NCBI RefSeq assembly: GCF_000499845.2
Contig: NC_023754.2
Coordinates: 26,760,611 to 26,824,610, forward strand
DNA length: 64,000 bases
Direction: 5' to 3'
Origin: Phaseolus vulgaris
Taxonomy: Eukaryota; Streptophyta; Magnoliopsida; Fabales; Fabaceae
Shown here: piece by piece, positions 10,130-21,239 of the stretch
Numbering within the stretch: the stretch's first letter is position 1
Layout of the letters: each line of letters begins with the position of its first letter
The notes under the pieces: generated by a model
The model's database searches: none
Seen by the model: the letters and a program-made list of their open reading frames with translations, nothing else
What the model was told of the DNA's origin: nothing
Made by a program: the position numbers and the translations under genes

Positions 10130-11780
10130 TGATCTTCTTTGGGGATTTCTCTTACATGGGTTCAGTTGGTTCCACTTAGTGTTGCGAAAATTGATGATGT
10201 TATTGTTGCATGATCATGATAGTGACCCTCGCGGCGGTTATTTGTCATTTTCAACAATGTTAATTTTGTTCCTGTCTAGGTGGGCCTCCTTCTGATAATA
10301 CAAGGTCCCAAGTGGTTAAGAATACATAAATCCACTATTACATTTTTATCTATTTAACTCTTTCCTTAATTAAATGATTAAATTTGGTAGCCATGACGTA
10401 TTAAAAATGCTCAAGTTCTCCACCCATGGTTTTTTATTAATAAAACCACTGAATACTCCTGTTATTAAAAAAATAGCCATAAAAATAGAATCCAATAAAT
10501 GTAGATTATGTTTTGAAAAACAAAATTAAGGATATTCTCATAATCATTCAACTACTAGGATAAGACACAGTTAGAGATATATGGTACAATATTATTTTTT
10601 CGATAAAAAAAGTTATATTATTGATATATTTCGTTATTTAATAATATTTTAGGTAATAAGATATCAAAATCAGTTATGTTTTAAGTGCAATTTATATTTA
10701 AAAATTAATTTGATGTATTACATAAATTCTCATTTTCTTTTTTCAAATACTACAAAATTATTGATGATAAAATAATGCATGTACACAAATTTATTTTATC
10801 ATATAATTCACAATATTCACTTACAATATTGAAAATATATAATTCACAATTCGTTTAATAATGCATAATTCACAATATTATTATTGTGAATATTGAGAAT
10901 ATTATTAGTGATAATACTGTGAATGTATTGTTGATAATATTATGATTATATAATGTTTATAATAAAATGGTATATAAGAAGATGGTAAAAAAAAATGGCA
11001 ATGTTTATTATTTTGTGTATTTAAGTCTACTATCTTCAAATTACAAGTTAATTATGCAAAGATTTATTAATTATATCATTATCAAATTAATTGTATATAA
11101 TAATGTATAATAAAAATTATCGTGGTTTTAAGTTAGTATAGCTGAATAGCTTAGTTCCTCATTGATGTTGCACTGGCAGTGAAGGAAAGGAAATGGCAGA
11201 AAAATAATAAATGAAAAAGAAGTAAAAATAAATGAAAGTGAAGACGATTTAGTTAAAGAGAAAATGTTATTTTTTTATATATTTTTATTTTCACAAATTG
11301 ATACCTAATGTTTCATTTTTAAAAAATTATTTTGATAGTTGAATTTTTTATTTTAGTTTTTACAATGCAAGAAGAATTTTTTAAGGAAATATTTTAATTT
11401 TATTTCATTCCTAAACAGTTTATGTTAACAGTACACATACACTCAAGACAATAAATACACAATATTAATAGCTCAGGTATCCGTTATACAAATGAATTAA
11501 AAAAAATAGTAGATGGTCTTAATCACTTATTAATCATCCCATTAATCTATATATGATATGTAATTAAATAGCATTTAATTATTTGACCATGAGTTTACAA
11601 GCTTGAGTTTATGTTAAAAAGAAAGCTTAAGTACATGTGACTAAAATATTTTATAATAAGACCAAGCAGTGTTCAAATATATTAGTAATACGATTCTATA
11701 AGTTGAATTGTTGAATCTCAAGCTGTGAACAATGTGGCTATGTTACCATCTCTTGGGTCTGAATCTCTTAAGTGGAAATT
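10130..11780. other. Promoter of the DUF616 gene, then AT-rich intergenic DNA
   Basis: The first 200 bases form the 5' flank of the DUF616 gene. The rest is AT-rich and non-coding. Around 10800-10930 there is a run of repeated, partly inverted ATTCACAATATT motifs, listed separately. No gene is seen. Confidence 0.5.
10800..10925. repeat. Cluster of direct and inverted TAATTCACAATATT motifs
   Basis: TAATTCACAAT occurs at about 10805, 10839 and 10866. At 10870-10895 CACAATATT meets its inverse AATATTGTG around a short loop. This could be the core of a decayed foldback element. Ends and target duplication are not definable. Confidence 0.4.
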
Positions 11781-12042
11781 CACTTAATTTAAAAAAGATG
11801 ATAATGAGAAATTATTTCAACTATTCAACAAACACTTCCATTTACATGCTCAAATTAATAAAATACAATAGAGTAATAATAAGGTATATTTTTTTAGTTT
11901 TAAGAACAAATGTGCATTTGTTCTTAAAACTAAAAAACGTATACTTTATTATTACTCTACTATAATTTCTATTAATTTAAGCATGGAAGTGCTTGTTGAA
12001 TAGTTGAAGTAATTTCTCATTATCACCTTCTTAAATTAAGTG
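11781..12042. mobile_element. Foldback (snapback) MITE-like element, two ~130-bp inverted arms
   Basis: The left arm (11781-11912) and right arm (11915-12042) are near-perfect reverse complements around a 2-bp centre. The outer ends begin CACTTAATTTAA and the inner ends meet at GAACAAATG / CATTTGTTC. Differences are scattered substitutions and a 4-bp indel. There is no coding capacity. TTAAGTGG occurs at both outer borders (11768-11775 and 12036-12043) and might be a target duplication, although it overlaps the right arm. The right arm overlaps the last codons of the gene on the minus strand and includes its stop codon. Confidence 0.85.
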
Positions 12043-13372
12043 GCCTTTTGAGAAGTCTTTCTCCTTTTTTCTGCAACCTTTAGTGTAGCATTTTTAAGTC
12101 GATGCACATGTTCTTTAAACGTATCAAAATCGATTTGAGGACCGAAAGCTGGTTCTCGCACTACATTGAATTCATCCCAATGTTCTTCAGCCTTCTTCAT
12201 GTCCCCCAGCAAACAGTGTATAATTGCCTGTAAAATATTTCCAAACACAAGGTAACCATCACGATTCATGCACTTCTATGTTCATATTCATGTAAAAATG
12301 AGAAAAATATAATCAAAGCAAAGTTTTTATCAAGGAAATAAATATTAAGCCTAAAGCGTGTGTTATAGAGAATATACGTTTTATCTAATAAGATCTATAA
12401 TGTTATGGTAGGGTTAATTAATTAAGTAGGTGATTAATGGATTTTAAGAAGGTGAGAAAAGTTACCTTGTAGAGTGGGCGTCGTGCATCTTTGAGCGATT
12501 CATCTGCCAAACATTGGCATTGCAAGCCACTTTCTAAAGATGATTTTTTTCCCTGCCATTAACACGTTCAAGGAATTCGTGTCAAATAATTCCCTTAAGG
12601 AAAAATGTTAAATAAAAAACTAATTAAAGTGAAATTGGATACCTTGTAGATGAGCACTTCTACTATTAACATTTCAAACTCGTAGGCTTCGTGTGGTTTC
12701 TTCTTTTCATTAGCCTTTTTTAATGCTGCTCTGAGTATTTTCTCTGCACAATCTTCCTCTTCCCTCCTCTCCAACTCTGCTACTTTTTGCTTCAATGTAT
12801 CATATATAACACACTCTTAATTGCTTCATATATACCAAAGTAATTATATATAAAAGAACATATATCTGATCCAGTTGAATCGTATTTAGATGAAGCCCTT
12901 TGTTTAAAGATAAATAATAAAGCAAAAAAAGTATAAAGTAAAAAGATAATATCATTAAATAGTGACACTTCCCAACGTTAATCTGGAACATGTTGATGTA
13001 TCAAACCTGAAGAATTGGTAAATCAGGAAGATCTTGTTTAAGTTCCCACTTAAGAGCAAAGGAACTGTTTAATGCTGTTGGGTTTTCATACTGTTCTGTC
13101 ATCAATCTGTCCAATGCTGGATACCCACTATGGAGTTCTCTAACGATGAAGGACCTGGTAGCTTGAAGACGTCTACTGGGCTTGGGCTTGGGCCTTCTAA
13201 GGAGCACAAAAATCAAAAGAGAAAGACAGCCAAGGATTACATAAGATATTGCTTTCAAGGCATTTTCCTCGTACTTAGAACTCACATATGAAATGAAAAA
13301 TTTCATATCTTCACAGCAACTTTGAGGGAGAGAAAAGTTACAAAACTTTTCTACCAGCTGGTTCATATTCAA
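12036..13372 (-). CDS. Membrane-anchored helical (TPR-like) protein of unknown function
   Basis: Four exons joined by GT-AG, all phase 0: 13372-13007, 12789-12643, 12552-12466 and 12227-12036, giving 263 residues. Exon 1 has one membrane helix (about residues 41-58, AISYVILGCLSLLIFVLL) followed by a strongly basic stretch (RRPKPKPSRR), which suggests a cytosolic C-terminal domain. The rest is helical and charged: an acidic/basic coiled segment in exon 2 (ELERREEEDCAEK), then a pattern across exons 2-4 like degenerate TPR helices (EAYEFEMLIVEVLIYK; a Cys-Gln-Cys motif; LYKAIIHCLLGDMKKAEEHWDEF). I do not recognise a named family. The consistent phase-0 introns and preserved reading frame argue for a real gene. 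The C-terminus ends inside the foldback repeat, so it may be shortened compared with relatives. Confidence 0.72.
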
Positions 13373-13440
13373 GCACTCTTCCTTTTACTCCACAGATTTA
13401 AAAGAGAATGAGAGAGTATATTTTTCTCATATTATTCAGC

Positions 13441-13450
13441 AATATAAATA
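13441..13450 (-). promoter_or_regulatory. Putative TATA box of the TPR-like gene
   Basis: On the minus strand this reads TATTTATATT, about 70 bp before the start codon. It is well placed for a short 5' UTR. Confidence 0.4.
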
Positions 13451-13459
13451 GTGGTACAT

Positions 13460-14050
13460 GGCTTGTGAAATGTCATCAAGTATTGTGATTCTATGCTTGA
13501 CTCATAGGTCAAGAAATGAATGTCTTAAAGAAAACCCTTGTTCTAAGTAAAAGATATGTGCTCAAGAAAAAGAAAGAAAAAAGAGAGTAAAAGATATAGA
13601 AGCTGCCCATAGATTATTAGTACTACTACGTAGGGCAATTGATGCATCATGAATAATGTATAATGTGCAACCACTCTAGATTTCAAAATACTCCTTCGAG
13701 CAATTTTGATACAACTAAAAATTACATTACAATGTTATGCTATAACTATGAGAAAACTATTTCTCATTTTCGTTAATGATTAATTTGCTTCAACAAAATT
13801 CCATTGACCACTTATAAGGTCTCTCTCATATTTTTTTCATCCATAAAACCTATATATAAGATATTCTTTCAAAAAGTTATATTTTAAGTAAATGGTAGAC
13901 AACATTTAAATAAAAAAAATTACATAACAAGATAACTTCGTCTAAAAGGAATTAAATATATTTCTAAAAATGACATTTACCATCTAAACGGAAAAAAATT
14001 ACTGTAATAAATTGATCAACTTTTAAGAAACGGATCTCTGAATTATCTAA

Positions 14051-14084
<34 letters not shown>

Positions 14085-15967
14085 CATACATTTGAATGAC
14101 ATTCAGTTTGCTTTTAATTCCAGTTTCTATTGCAATCTTTGCACTGTCTAAGAAACCTTTTTGGTACTAGTATCTCCCAAACATTTGAATTCATCAAATA
14201 TTTTTAAAAGAAATTTTTTTTTTTTTTTTGGCTCCATAAATTTATTTAAAATCAGATAAAGCTTGCTTTCCATTCCAAAGCTGGGTCCAAAAAAGCCTGG
14301 TAAATACAATTTGGGTTTTAAAATTCAAACTCCGTTAGCAAAACCAGTAAGCTTGCGTTTTTTTTTAAACTGTGTGGGTTCTGTACAAAAATTCTTTTCG
14401 GCCCAATTAACTAAAGTTTTATCCAAACCCACTTTTTTTATGACATTAACATTGTTAGTTGTTCTTCCTGTACCACCATATTACTGACTGCACTTCCATA
14501 CCACGGAAAATGTTTGAAGTACCATCCCTCATTCCTTTTCTAAAATTTGTTCTGAAAAATGCATTTTATAAGTTATTACATATGTTTTAAAAAACATATT
14601 TCAAAAAATACATTTTATGTCTTTTAAAAACTGGTTTACAAAATTTTGTTCCAAAAATCGTAATCCAAATTGTTCTGAAAATTTTGAAATGCTTATTCTG
14701 GAACATTTTGAAATCGTTATTCTAGAAGATTTTCAGAATTGTAACAAAAATCACTTTTATAGAGTAAAATATCATTTTAAAAGGTATGACAGTTAGAAAT
14801 CATTGAAGTCCATGAAGAAAAGGACAGATATTTGTTCCGGAGCAAAACTAATTTTATTTAAAATCTAACGACCAAAAATGGCCAACACTGTGGCAAAGCA
14901 CAACCTAACAATAATTGGTTGTAATAAAAGTATTATCTCTTTAAATTAACTTCGTTTATAATATAAGTTTTGAATTTTTAATTTAACGTTGTTTATCTGT
15001 CTTGAGAATTAATATCAAGGAACTAATAAATAGAAAATAAAGTCAATCAAAATCATAATAAAGTATACTATATATTTAATCAAAAAAGTTTGTGCGTGTG
15101 TGTGATTTCATCATTTTTATTATATTTTACATTTTAATATATATTTATCTGAATTTGAAATTATTACATATTTATTTAAAAATACTAGCTACAGATTAGA
15201 AAGCCGCATACTATAACTCCCGATATATAGATTTTATTAATTAAAATATGTAAGTTACGAAAAAGGCAATTTTAAAATATTAAAATTATGTATTAAATTT
15301 AAGTTCTTTTCTTTTAAAAAATATATTAAATTATCAGTGTCATTGTGATGTGGATGATGTCCTCCAACGAAGCATTTGAGATTTCCAGTGATAAAATTGT
15401 TTGCAAATTCAAAAGTAATGTCACTGTTACCCTTTTTGAGATTTCTTACCCAAAACACCTCCAACCAAAACATACCTCTCTCTTCAACACTGGATTTCTT
15501 ACCCAATATATAATATCCCTTCTTTACTTCGTTACTTATGAATCAAAACAAGTACACGCGGCATTTTTATCATAAAATGTATTTCCAACAGTCAAAATTT
15601 AAAATTGTTCAGTTTAAATATAAAACATTGGCTGCATTTAAAGATAGGATGTTGTAATTGATTTAAAAGAAAAACTGAGAAGCCCATTTTAGTTTAGTTG
15701 ATAATGGATGGTATTACAGTGTTTTACATGAGTTTACTTGTATCTGATTAGTGGCCTAAACCTGTTGAAAAGCTGAACAGTGAAAATATGGTAAAGAAAA
15801 AAATAAAGCTTTTGAAATGAGATAGATATTTTGCACGTGATATATGGTGTTTGGTGATGGACGTGGAAATCTTTCAGCAGTACATTACTATTAGTATTTA
15901 TCAAAAAATTTATTCATTAGAAATAAGAATATTTTGTAATATATTAGTAGATATATATATTGAAAAA
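13460..15967. other. Intergenic, AT-rich; no gene seen
   Basis: Holds the promoter side of the TPR-like gene, a TG/TA microsatellite (listed) and, at about 14540-14760, a patch of short AAAATTTTG- and ATTCTGGAA-like motifs in both orientations. ORFs at 14263-14487 and 15255-15575 carry no motif and are compositional. Confidence 0.45.
14051..14090. repeat. Compound microsatellite (TG)n(TA)n
   Basis: Five TG units, then about twelve TA units, then a CATACA tail. A simple sequence repeat, likely length-variable. Confidence 0.95.
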
Positions 15968-16130
15968 TGTGTTAGAGATAATAATTATTATATAATATAA
16001 GTGGGTACAATTAAGAAGTAGACTATAAGTCTAACTAAATCTCATTAAATTAGTTTATAAGATGAGATTTGTACTCATTTATACACAATGAATTTTTTTC
16101 ATTTCTACTTTATGTGAGATCTCTAACACA
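15968..16130. mobile_element. TRIM-derived segment with 12-bp perfect terminal inverted repeats
   Basis: TGTGTTAGAGAT at 15968-15979 is the exact reverse complement of ATCTCTAACACA at 16119-16130. The left piece (TGTTAGAGAT, then AATATAAGTGGGTACAA) looks like the start of a TRIM LTR in plus orientation. From 16011 the sequence reads like the same LTR in minus orientation (GTAGACTATAAGTCTAACT, later ACTCATTTATAC). This suggests two oppositely oriented LTR pieces joined together. Confidence 0.55.
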
Positions 16131-16335
16131 CTTATCACGTCGAAAGTAACAGCGTGGGATAATATATTATGGATGGTCTGATAAGTCTAACAAACACTCG
16201 CTAGAATAGACTTGAAATGATTTTTATATCATATTAAAAGGTGTAAGTCTAACTCAATCCGATGAAACTCATGACGAATTTGTAAGATTGATTGATATAA
16301 AATCCAATTCATAGTAGTATACATGAATGATCTTT
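16011..16335 (-). mobile_element. Degenerate TRIM (mini LTR retrotransposon), minus orientation
   Basis: Same architecture as the better preserved copy at 22753-23046. An LTR-like unit occupies 16011-16130. An internal part follows (16131-16237) with ACACTCGCTAGAATAGACTTG and a decayed primer-binding site next to ATCATATTAA. From about 16238 a second LTR begins (GTGTAAGTCTAACTCAATCC). It is heavily mutated, so the right boundary is approximate. Confidence 0.6.
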
Positions 16336-16369
16336 TGAAAAACGATGAAGAATCGAATCGGAGTGAGTA

Positions 16370-17700
16370 GAGAATAGGTTGAAAAACTGAAGTTAGGGAG
16401 GAAGAAAGGGTGCGGAAAGCAAAGGAAGGGAAGCAGTGTAAACCGTTTATTAAGGATGACATGGCCACCGAGAAAAGCAGAAAAAAAGAAGGAAAAAGCA
16501 GAGTGATGAATATGAGTGAGAGAGTTAAAAAAATGGTGAGATAGAGATGGAAGTAGTTAGGTTGAGAATGCGTGTGAGGCTAAGGGTGAGGTGTCAGAAG
16601 GTTAGAGAGGGACTGTGTGGGAGAGAGTGGGAGAATGCAGCACGTGGGTGGGGAATTTGAACCCCAAGAAAAAAAAGGGAATGTGAAAGTGATTGAGAAC
16701 TATAGTAGCAGTCCTAGTGTTGTACTGTGTGGAATGGGTCAGAGTTAATGTGTTGTAATAACAACTGCACCTTCCTCTGCTTCTCAATAAGGGCCGTCAA
16801 ATGCCCAACAACATCTACATACTTCTCTTTCCTGTCGGATAACAGGACCCACACCTCAACCTCAACTTCACTCCAACCATACTACTCTCTTATTCTAATG
16901 CTCCATTTTATGAACTCACAATTCATTACAGAGACTGTTTCTTAGGAATCCCATCAATCCATTCATTCAAACTCCTTTCTCACTTTCTCCACTACACCAC
17001 TATAATAAGAACCTTCTTTCTTCCTGTAACTTACCTCATGGTCTCACTCAATGGTAACTCCTTTAGTGCATTTCACTTCTTTCATTTCCTACCTCCAACC
17101 ACTCATACTTTTTCCAACTTAATATTCAATCCTATCTATCACATTATCTTTCCAACTTATTCAGTTTAATAATATATAGTTGAGAAGTAAAAAAAAAAGA
17201 ATGAAAAAGGGAGGGAAACAGATAGGAAACACATCTCTCTCTCTCATTTGTGACTGCAGGAAAGAGATGTCACAATCAGTCAATCGCGCAGAGACCACTC
17301 AGTCCAAATGCATTTCTCAACTTTATAGCTTACCATTACCATATTAGCATTACCATCTGCAACACACCTCACTTTTCTTTCCCTTCCCTAGAAATATTTT
17401 CAGTAAAAGGTTCAAATAAAGCTAATCTACCCCTATGCTCTTCATGGGGAACACCAACCATATCTCAATTATTCAACACACATTTCATTTCTCACGCTAA
17501 TCTTCCTCACCAATTATTACTCTACTAACCACTTATCCCCCTACTTGGAAGTTGGAATCAAATCCACTTCCATTCTCATCATCAACACTATTCATTCTTC
17601 ACACACCCCATCCTTATCCATCCCAAATTATATATCTATCTTCGCCCCTATCTACAACACTCCTACCAATTTTTAATTTTATATTCTTCAAGTGTTCCTC
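16370..17700. other. Strand-asymmetric, relatively GC-rich intergenic block, no confirmed gene
   Basis: From about 16370 to 16735 the plus strand is purine-rich (GGGAGGAAGAAAGGG-type runs). From about 16750 to 17650 it is rich in C and T and poor in G. A CACGTG G-box core sits at 16641-16646. Frames at 16229-16468, 16602-16787, 16727-16945 and 17250-17528 are open but show no domain, and I see no spliced gene. It may be a promoter/leader region, a non-coding transcript or an old gene remnant. Confidence 0.3.
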
Positions 17701-20700
17701 GTAAATTGAAGTACTATGAATTAGGCTTCAAAAGTGGAAGCGTGGTGGAGAATGAAGTGGTGGTGTGTTTTTGAGTTACATGAAACGTATTTCGTTTTGG
17801 CAAGCATTGATAGAAATGTTGATGCTCAAACTCGAAAGGTCTTAATCTGAATCCGCACGGGCAAAATAGGTATGCTGTTCAAACGGGAAAGCACTACAGT
17901 AAGCCTATATATCTTTCATGGTGCTTCGTTTTTTTCGATTACCGACTCAAAAAGGAAGGAAGTCAAAAATCAAAAAAATTAAGTCAACGTTCAGATAATT
18001 TTATTTTATCATAGAATAAAAAATAAATTTTGTATCACATTGAAATATCCACACAAATATATTATAAACTCAAAATAACTCCTAACAAATGAGTATTTGA
18101 AATTTAATATATAAACATAAATTATGTATCATAAAAAATATTAACCCTTTTAAAAATGTTTTGAGTAGTCTAACGAATGATGCACTTAGAAGAAGTATGA
18201 TAATGAGTAGATGAAGAAAGTGATTGTGATATTCCTTCTTAAGCCTTTTGAATACGTCTCCCAACGAAGATGAATCCCATTATGAGTATTCTTTGACCAC
18301 CCAAAATCTTGTTCCAACACAGTAGAAGAACTAAGAAAGCATTACGTAAACAATCAAATAGCCTGTGCACAAAACAAGGGGCTCGTCTACTATTTAACAC
18401 CAACCCAATGATGTCATTAGATTTTCTATTATTAACAGCTACCCAGAATTAGGGGATCACCCATTGGTTTCTAAAAATGAAATAAAAATAAATAGCATGC
18501 ACTATGATTCTGTCTGAATTAAATTCAACGATTCGATTTAAATTTACATGTTTTTTTATTTTATTTTCTAATCTTAATTGTTAAATACTTGCTATCGTTG
18601 AAAAAACATATAATGAGAAAAAAAAAAGTAAGTTAGTTTGCTTGATTGAAGAATAATATGAAAAAAAGTTTGGAAAATAATGAGATTTACCATTTTTTTA
18701 TTTTTCAATTTTTTACTTTACCACATAATTAAACACTCAATTTTATTTATTTCTACTTTCTCAACCTATTTTCTCATATTTTCATTGTCTTTATTTATTT
18801 TCCAAAACCAAATAGGGCATAAATAAGACTGATAAATTATGTGGAAAAATTAATTGATTTGACCTAATCTTGTTTCATATACGACCAAATTTTAATATAG
18901 TCAAAATTAATTAAACGTCACTGTCAAAATGTTGAATCAAGTAATGACAAAAATAAATCAATTCCAAGTAGTGTTGTGATATTTGTATTTAAATAACAAG
19001 ATAGAAATATATGATTGATTTTGTCTTACATTGATAGTATAATTTGTTTGTCTTGGGAAAAAAAAATATACCTAACACAATAATTTTGGTCAAACGGTAT
19101 TTATTGTATTCGCCTCCTAGTGAATATATTTTAAAGATCTTTGTTGTGTTACTGAGAACAGATTATCTTTGTTTCAGCTTATTTGTCTTTATGAATAAGA
19201 CATTTCCTGACTTATTTATTCGAAGCTAGTTCTTGAAAGGTCAGCCATGTTGGTTGTCGAGTTTTATGAACATTGTACTTACGCTGTAATGCATCCAAGA
19301 AAACTTGTCTTGCTCCATTTTAGATTTCTACTGCCTATGCTAAAAAAATATATTCACCAGTTAATGACTACATGCAATAGTTGGAATTCATCACCTACAA
19401 TTTAATATAATTTGGATATATTAAAAAATAATAATTGATTTATTTTTTTAAAATAAAAGTTTTTATATTAGGTATCATTATACAACTTAATATCTCAGCT
19501 AATCTGACACCTCAAGTAACAACAATAATTTCTCATCACATGAAAAAGTATTATTAAAAAAAAATACAAAAATATAAGGAAACTAAACTAAAATTCATAT
19601 GTTAACAAAAACGATACATAGTAGACTATACTTATTCATAAAGAGTTATAAGAACAGTCAAGATGTACATCTATTTTACCAATAAAAAGTTTATTTATAA
19701 ATAAATCCTAAATTATCAGCACACGCATACCATTCACGAAAAATATGAGTAATCCTAAACCTAATTATCTCACAGTAATTAAGACAAATATTTAATCAAT
19801 TATAAAACATCCAATAAATATTTGTCCTAATAATAAACAAGCACAAACCAAAATAGAATCACATTTCAACCAAATATTAGTAAATTTCATCTTTTTTATA
19901 TATATAATTAATTTAATATCTGATAATAAATATTAATCATTAACATATTGTTACAGGTTCAAAAATGTACAAATATTATTTTAATAAGTATTTACTTCAT
20001 CTTAATAATTGCATTTATTTTTTAGTCACATATTCCCTAAGATTGATTTGAGCATAAGAAATTTTTCTGTTTCGAATAAACCAACTACACAACTAGATAA
20101 ATATAATAAATAGAAAATTTTACATTCATTAATTTACTTAGTGTAGGTTGGGATAAAAAATTAATTAAGGACAGCTACCCTAGACTGCTTGGTTGTTTGT
20201 TTTCTTCTTCTTTTTTGGGTTTGTATTTGTATGACACGTACGTACTAGAGTGTACTTCAATGTTTAGTGTTTGATTGAAGAGACAGACACGGTTGAATGT
20301 TTCTTAATTTAATTATTACGTTTTGACTACATAATGTCAATATATATAGATATAACTAATGATTATAACTATTTAAAGTATATGCTGATTTATGCCAGAG
20401 ATATCTAAACTTACATATTCCCGTATTAAGGTCATTTAAAATGCATCAAAATAGCGTGAAATGCAATTTGTGATTTTCCTTGTATAAAAAATATTGATGG
20501 ATTAAAATAAAATGCAACTATACACATGTTTGTTGACCATATTAATTATAAATTAAAATATTTTATCTTAATTGTTCTTCTTCTTCGTATTTATCTAATT
20601 GTTTTTTACACATTAATTAATAATTAATATAATATATAAATTTATCTATTTATTTATTATATTAATTATTAATTCGCCTGTCGAAAAATAATTAAAATAA

Positions 20701-21110
20701 CAAGAAAGAGACAGAGAATGGGATAAATAATTTTAATCCTTCAGTTATACCTTTTGAAATATGATTTTTATAAATTTGTTACTGTAGTTTTCTTATACTT
20801 TTTCTACTTCTTGAGATTCAAGATTAAATTTTATTGTGGTCATTATGTTCACTGTCATGTTTATTTTACTTCAATAAATAAAATATAGATGCTATTTTAT
20901 TATATTTAGAAAAATACTGAAATAAGATATTATGGAAATACTATAATTATTTTTAATATACATAATTGACTTACATGCTAAGAAAACTACATTCAATGGT
21001 CAAGGAAAGAAATTGTCTGCTGCTGCAGGGAGACTGTGCATGTAATAAAATTATAAACTTAACCGACAAAGTTTATGTCGAATAAAAAGAAAATTGAGAT
21101 AAAGATTATT
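17700..21110. other. AT-rich gene desert
   Basis: No gene or RNA seen. Several stretches (for example 18600-18830, ending AAACCAAATAGGGCATAAA) look like decayed MITE ends, but no pair of termini could be defined. Confidence 0.45.
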
Positions 21111-21117
21111 AATAAGT

Positions 21118-21231
21118 AAATATTAAATTTAACTAAATCTTATAAATTATAAATTTAATTTATAAAATAAAATTTATATCTATTTATATATTATGAAAGT
21201 TTTTATTTTTAATTAATTTGAGATTTTTAAC
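21118..21231 (-). repeat. Degenerate solo LTR of the TRIM family
   Basis: Read on the minus strand it starts TGTTAAAAATCTCA, has TTTCATAATATATAAAT in the middle and ends with an AT-converted version of the family's GTTGAGTTAGGCTTAAA. The order and spacing follow the LTR of the copy at 22753-23046. No primer-binding site adjoins it, so a solo LTR is likely. Confidence 0.5.
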
Positions 21232-21239
21232 ACATTATC

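Noticed and set aside
11768..12043. TTAAGTGG direct repeat as a definite 8-bp hAT-type target duplication
   Set aside because: The right copy overlaps the inverted arm, so the repeat may come from the element itself. Kept only as a possibility.
14263..14487. 74-codon plus-strand ORF
   Set aside because: Low-complexity surroundings, no family signature and no splice partner.
17250..17528. 92-codon plus-strand ORF
   Set aside because: Follows from the C/T-rich composition of the block. No domain or conserved pattern is visible.
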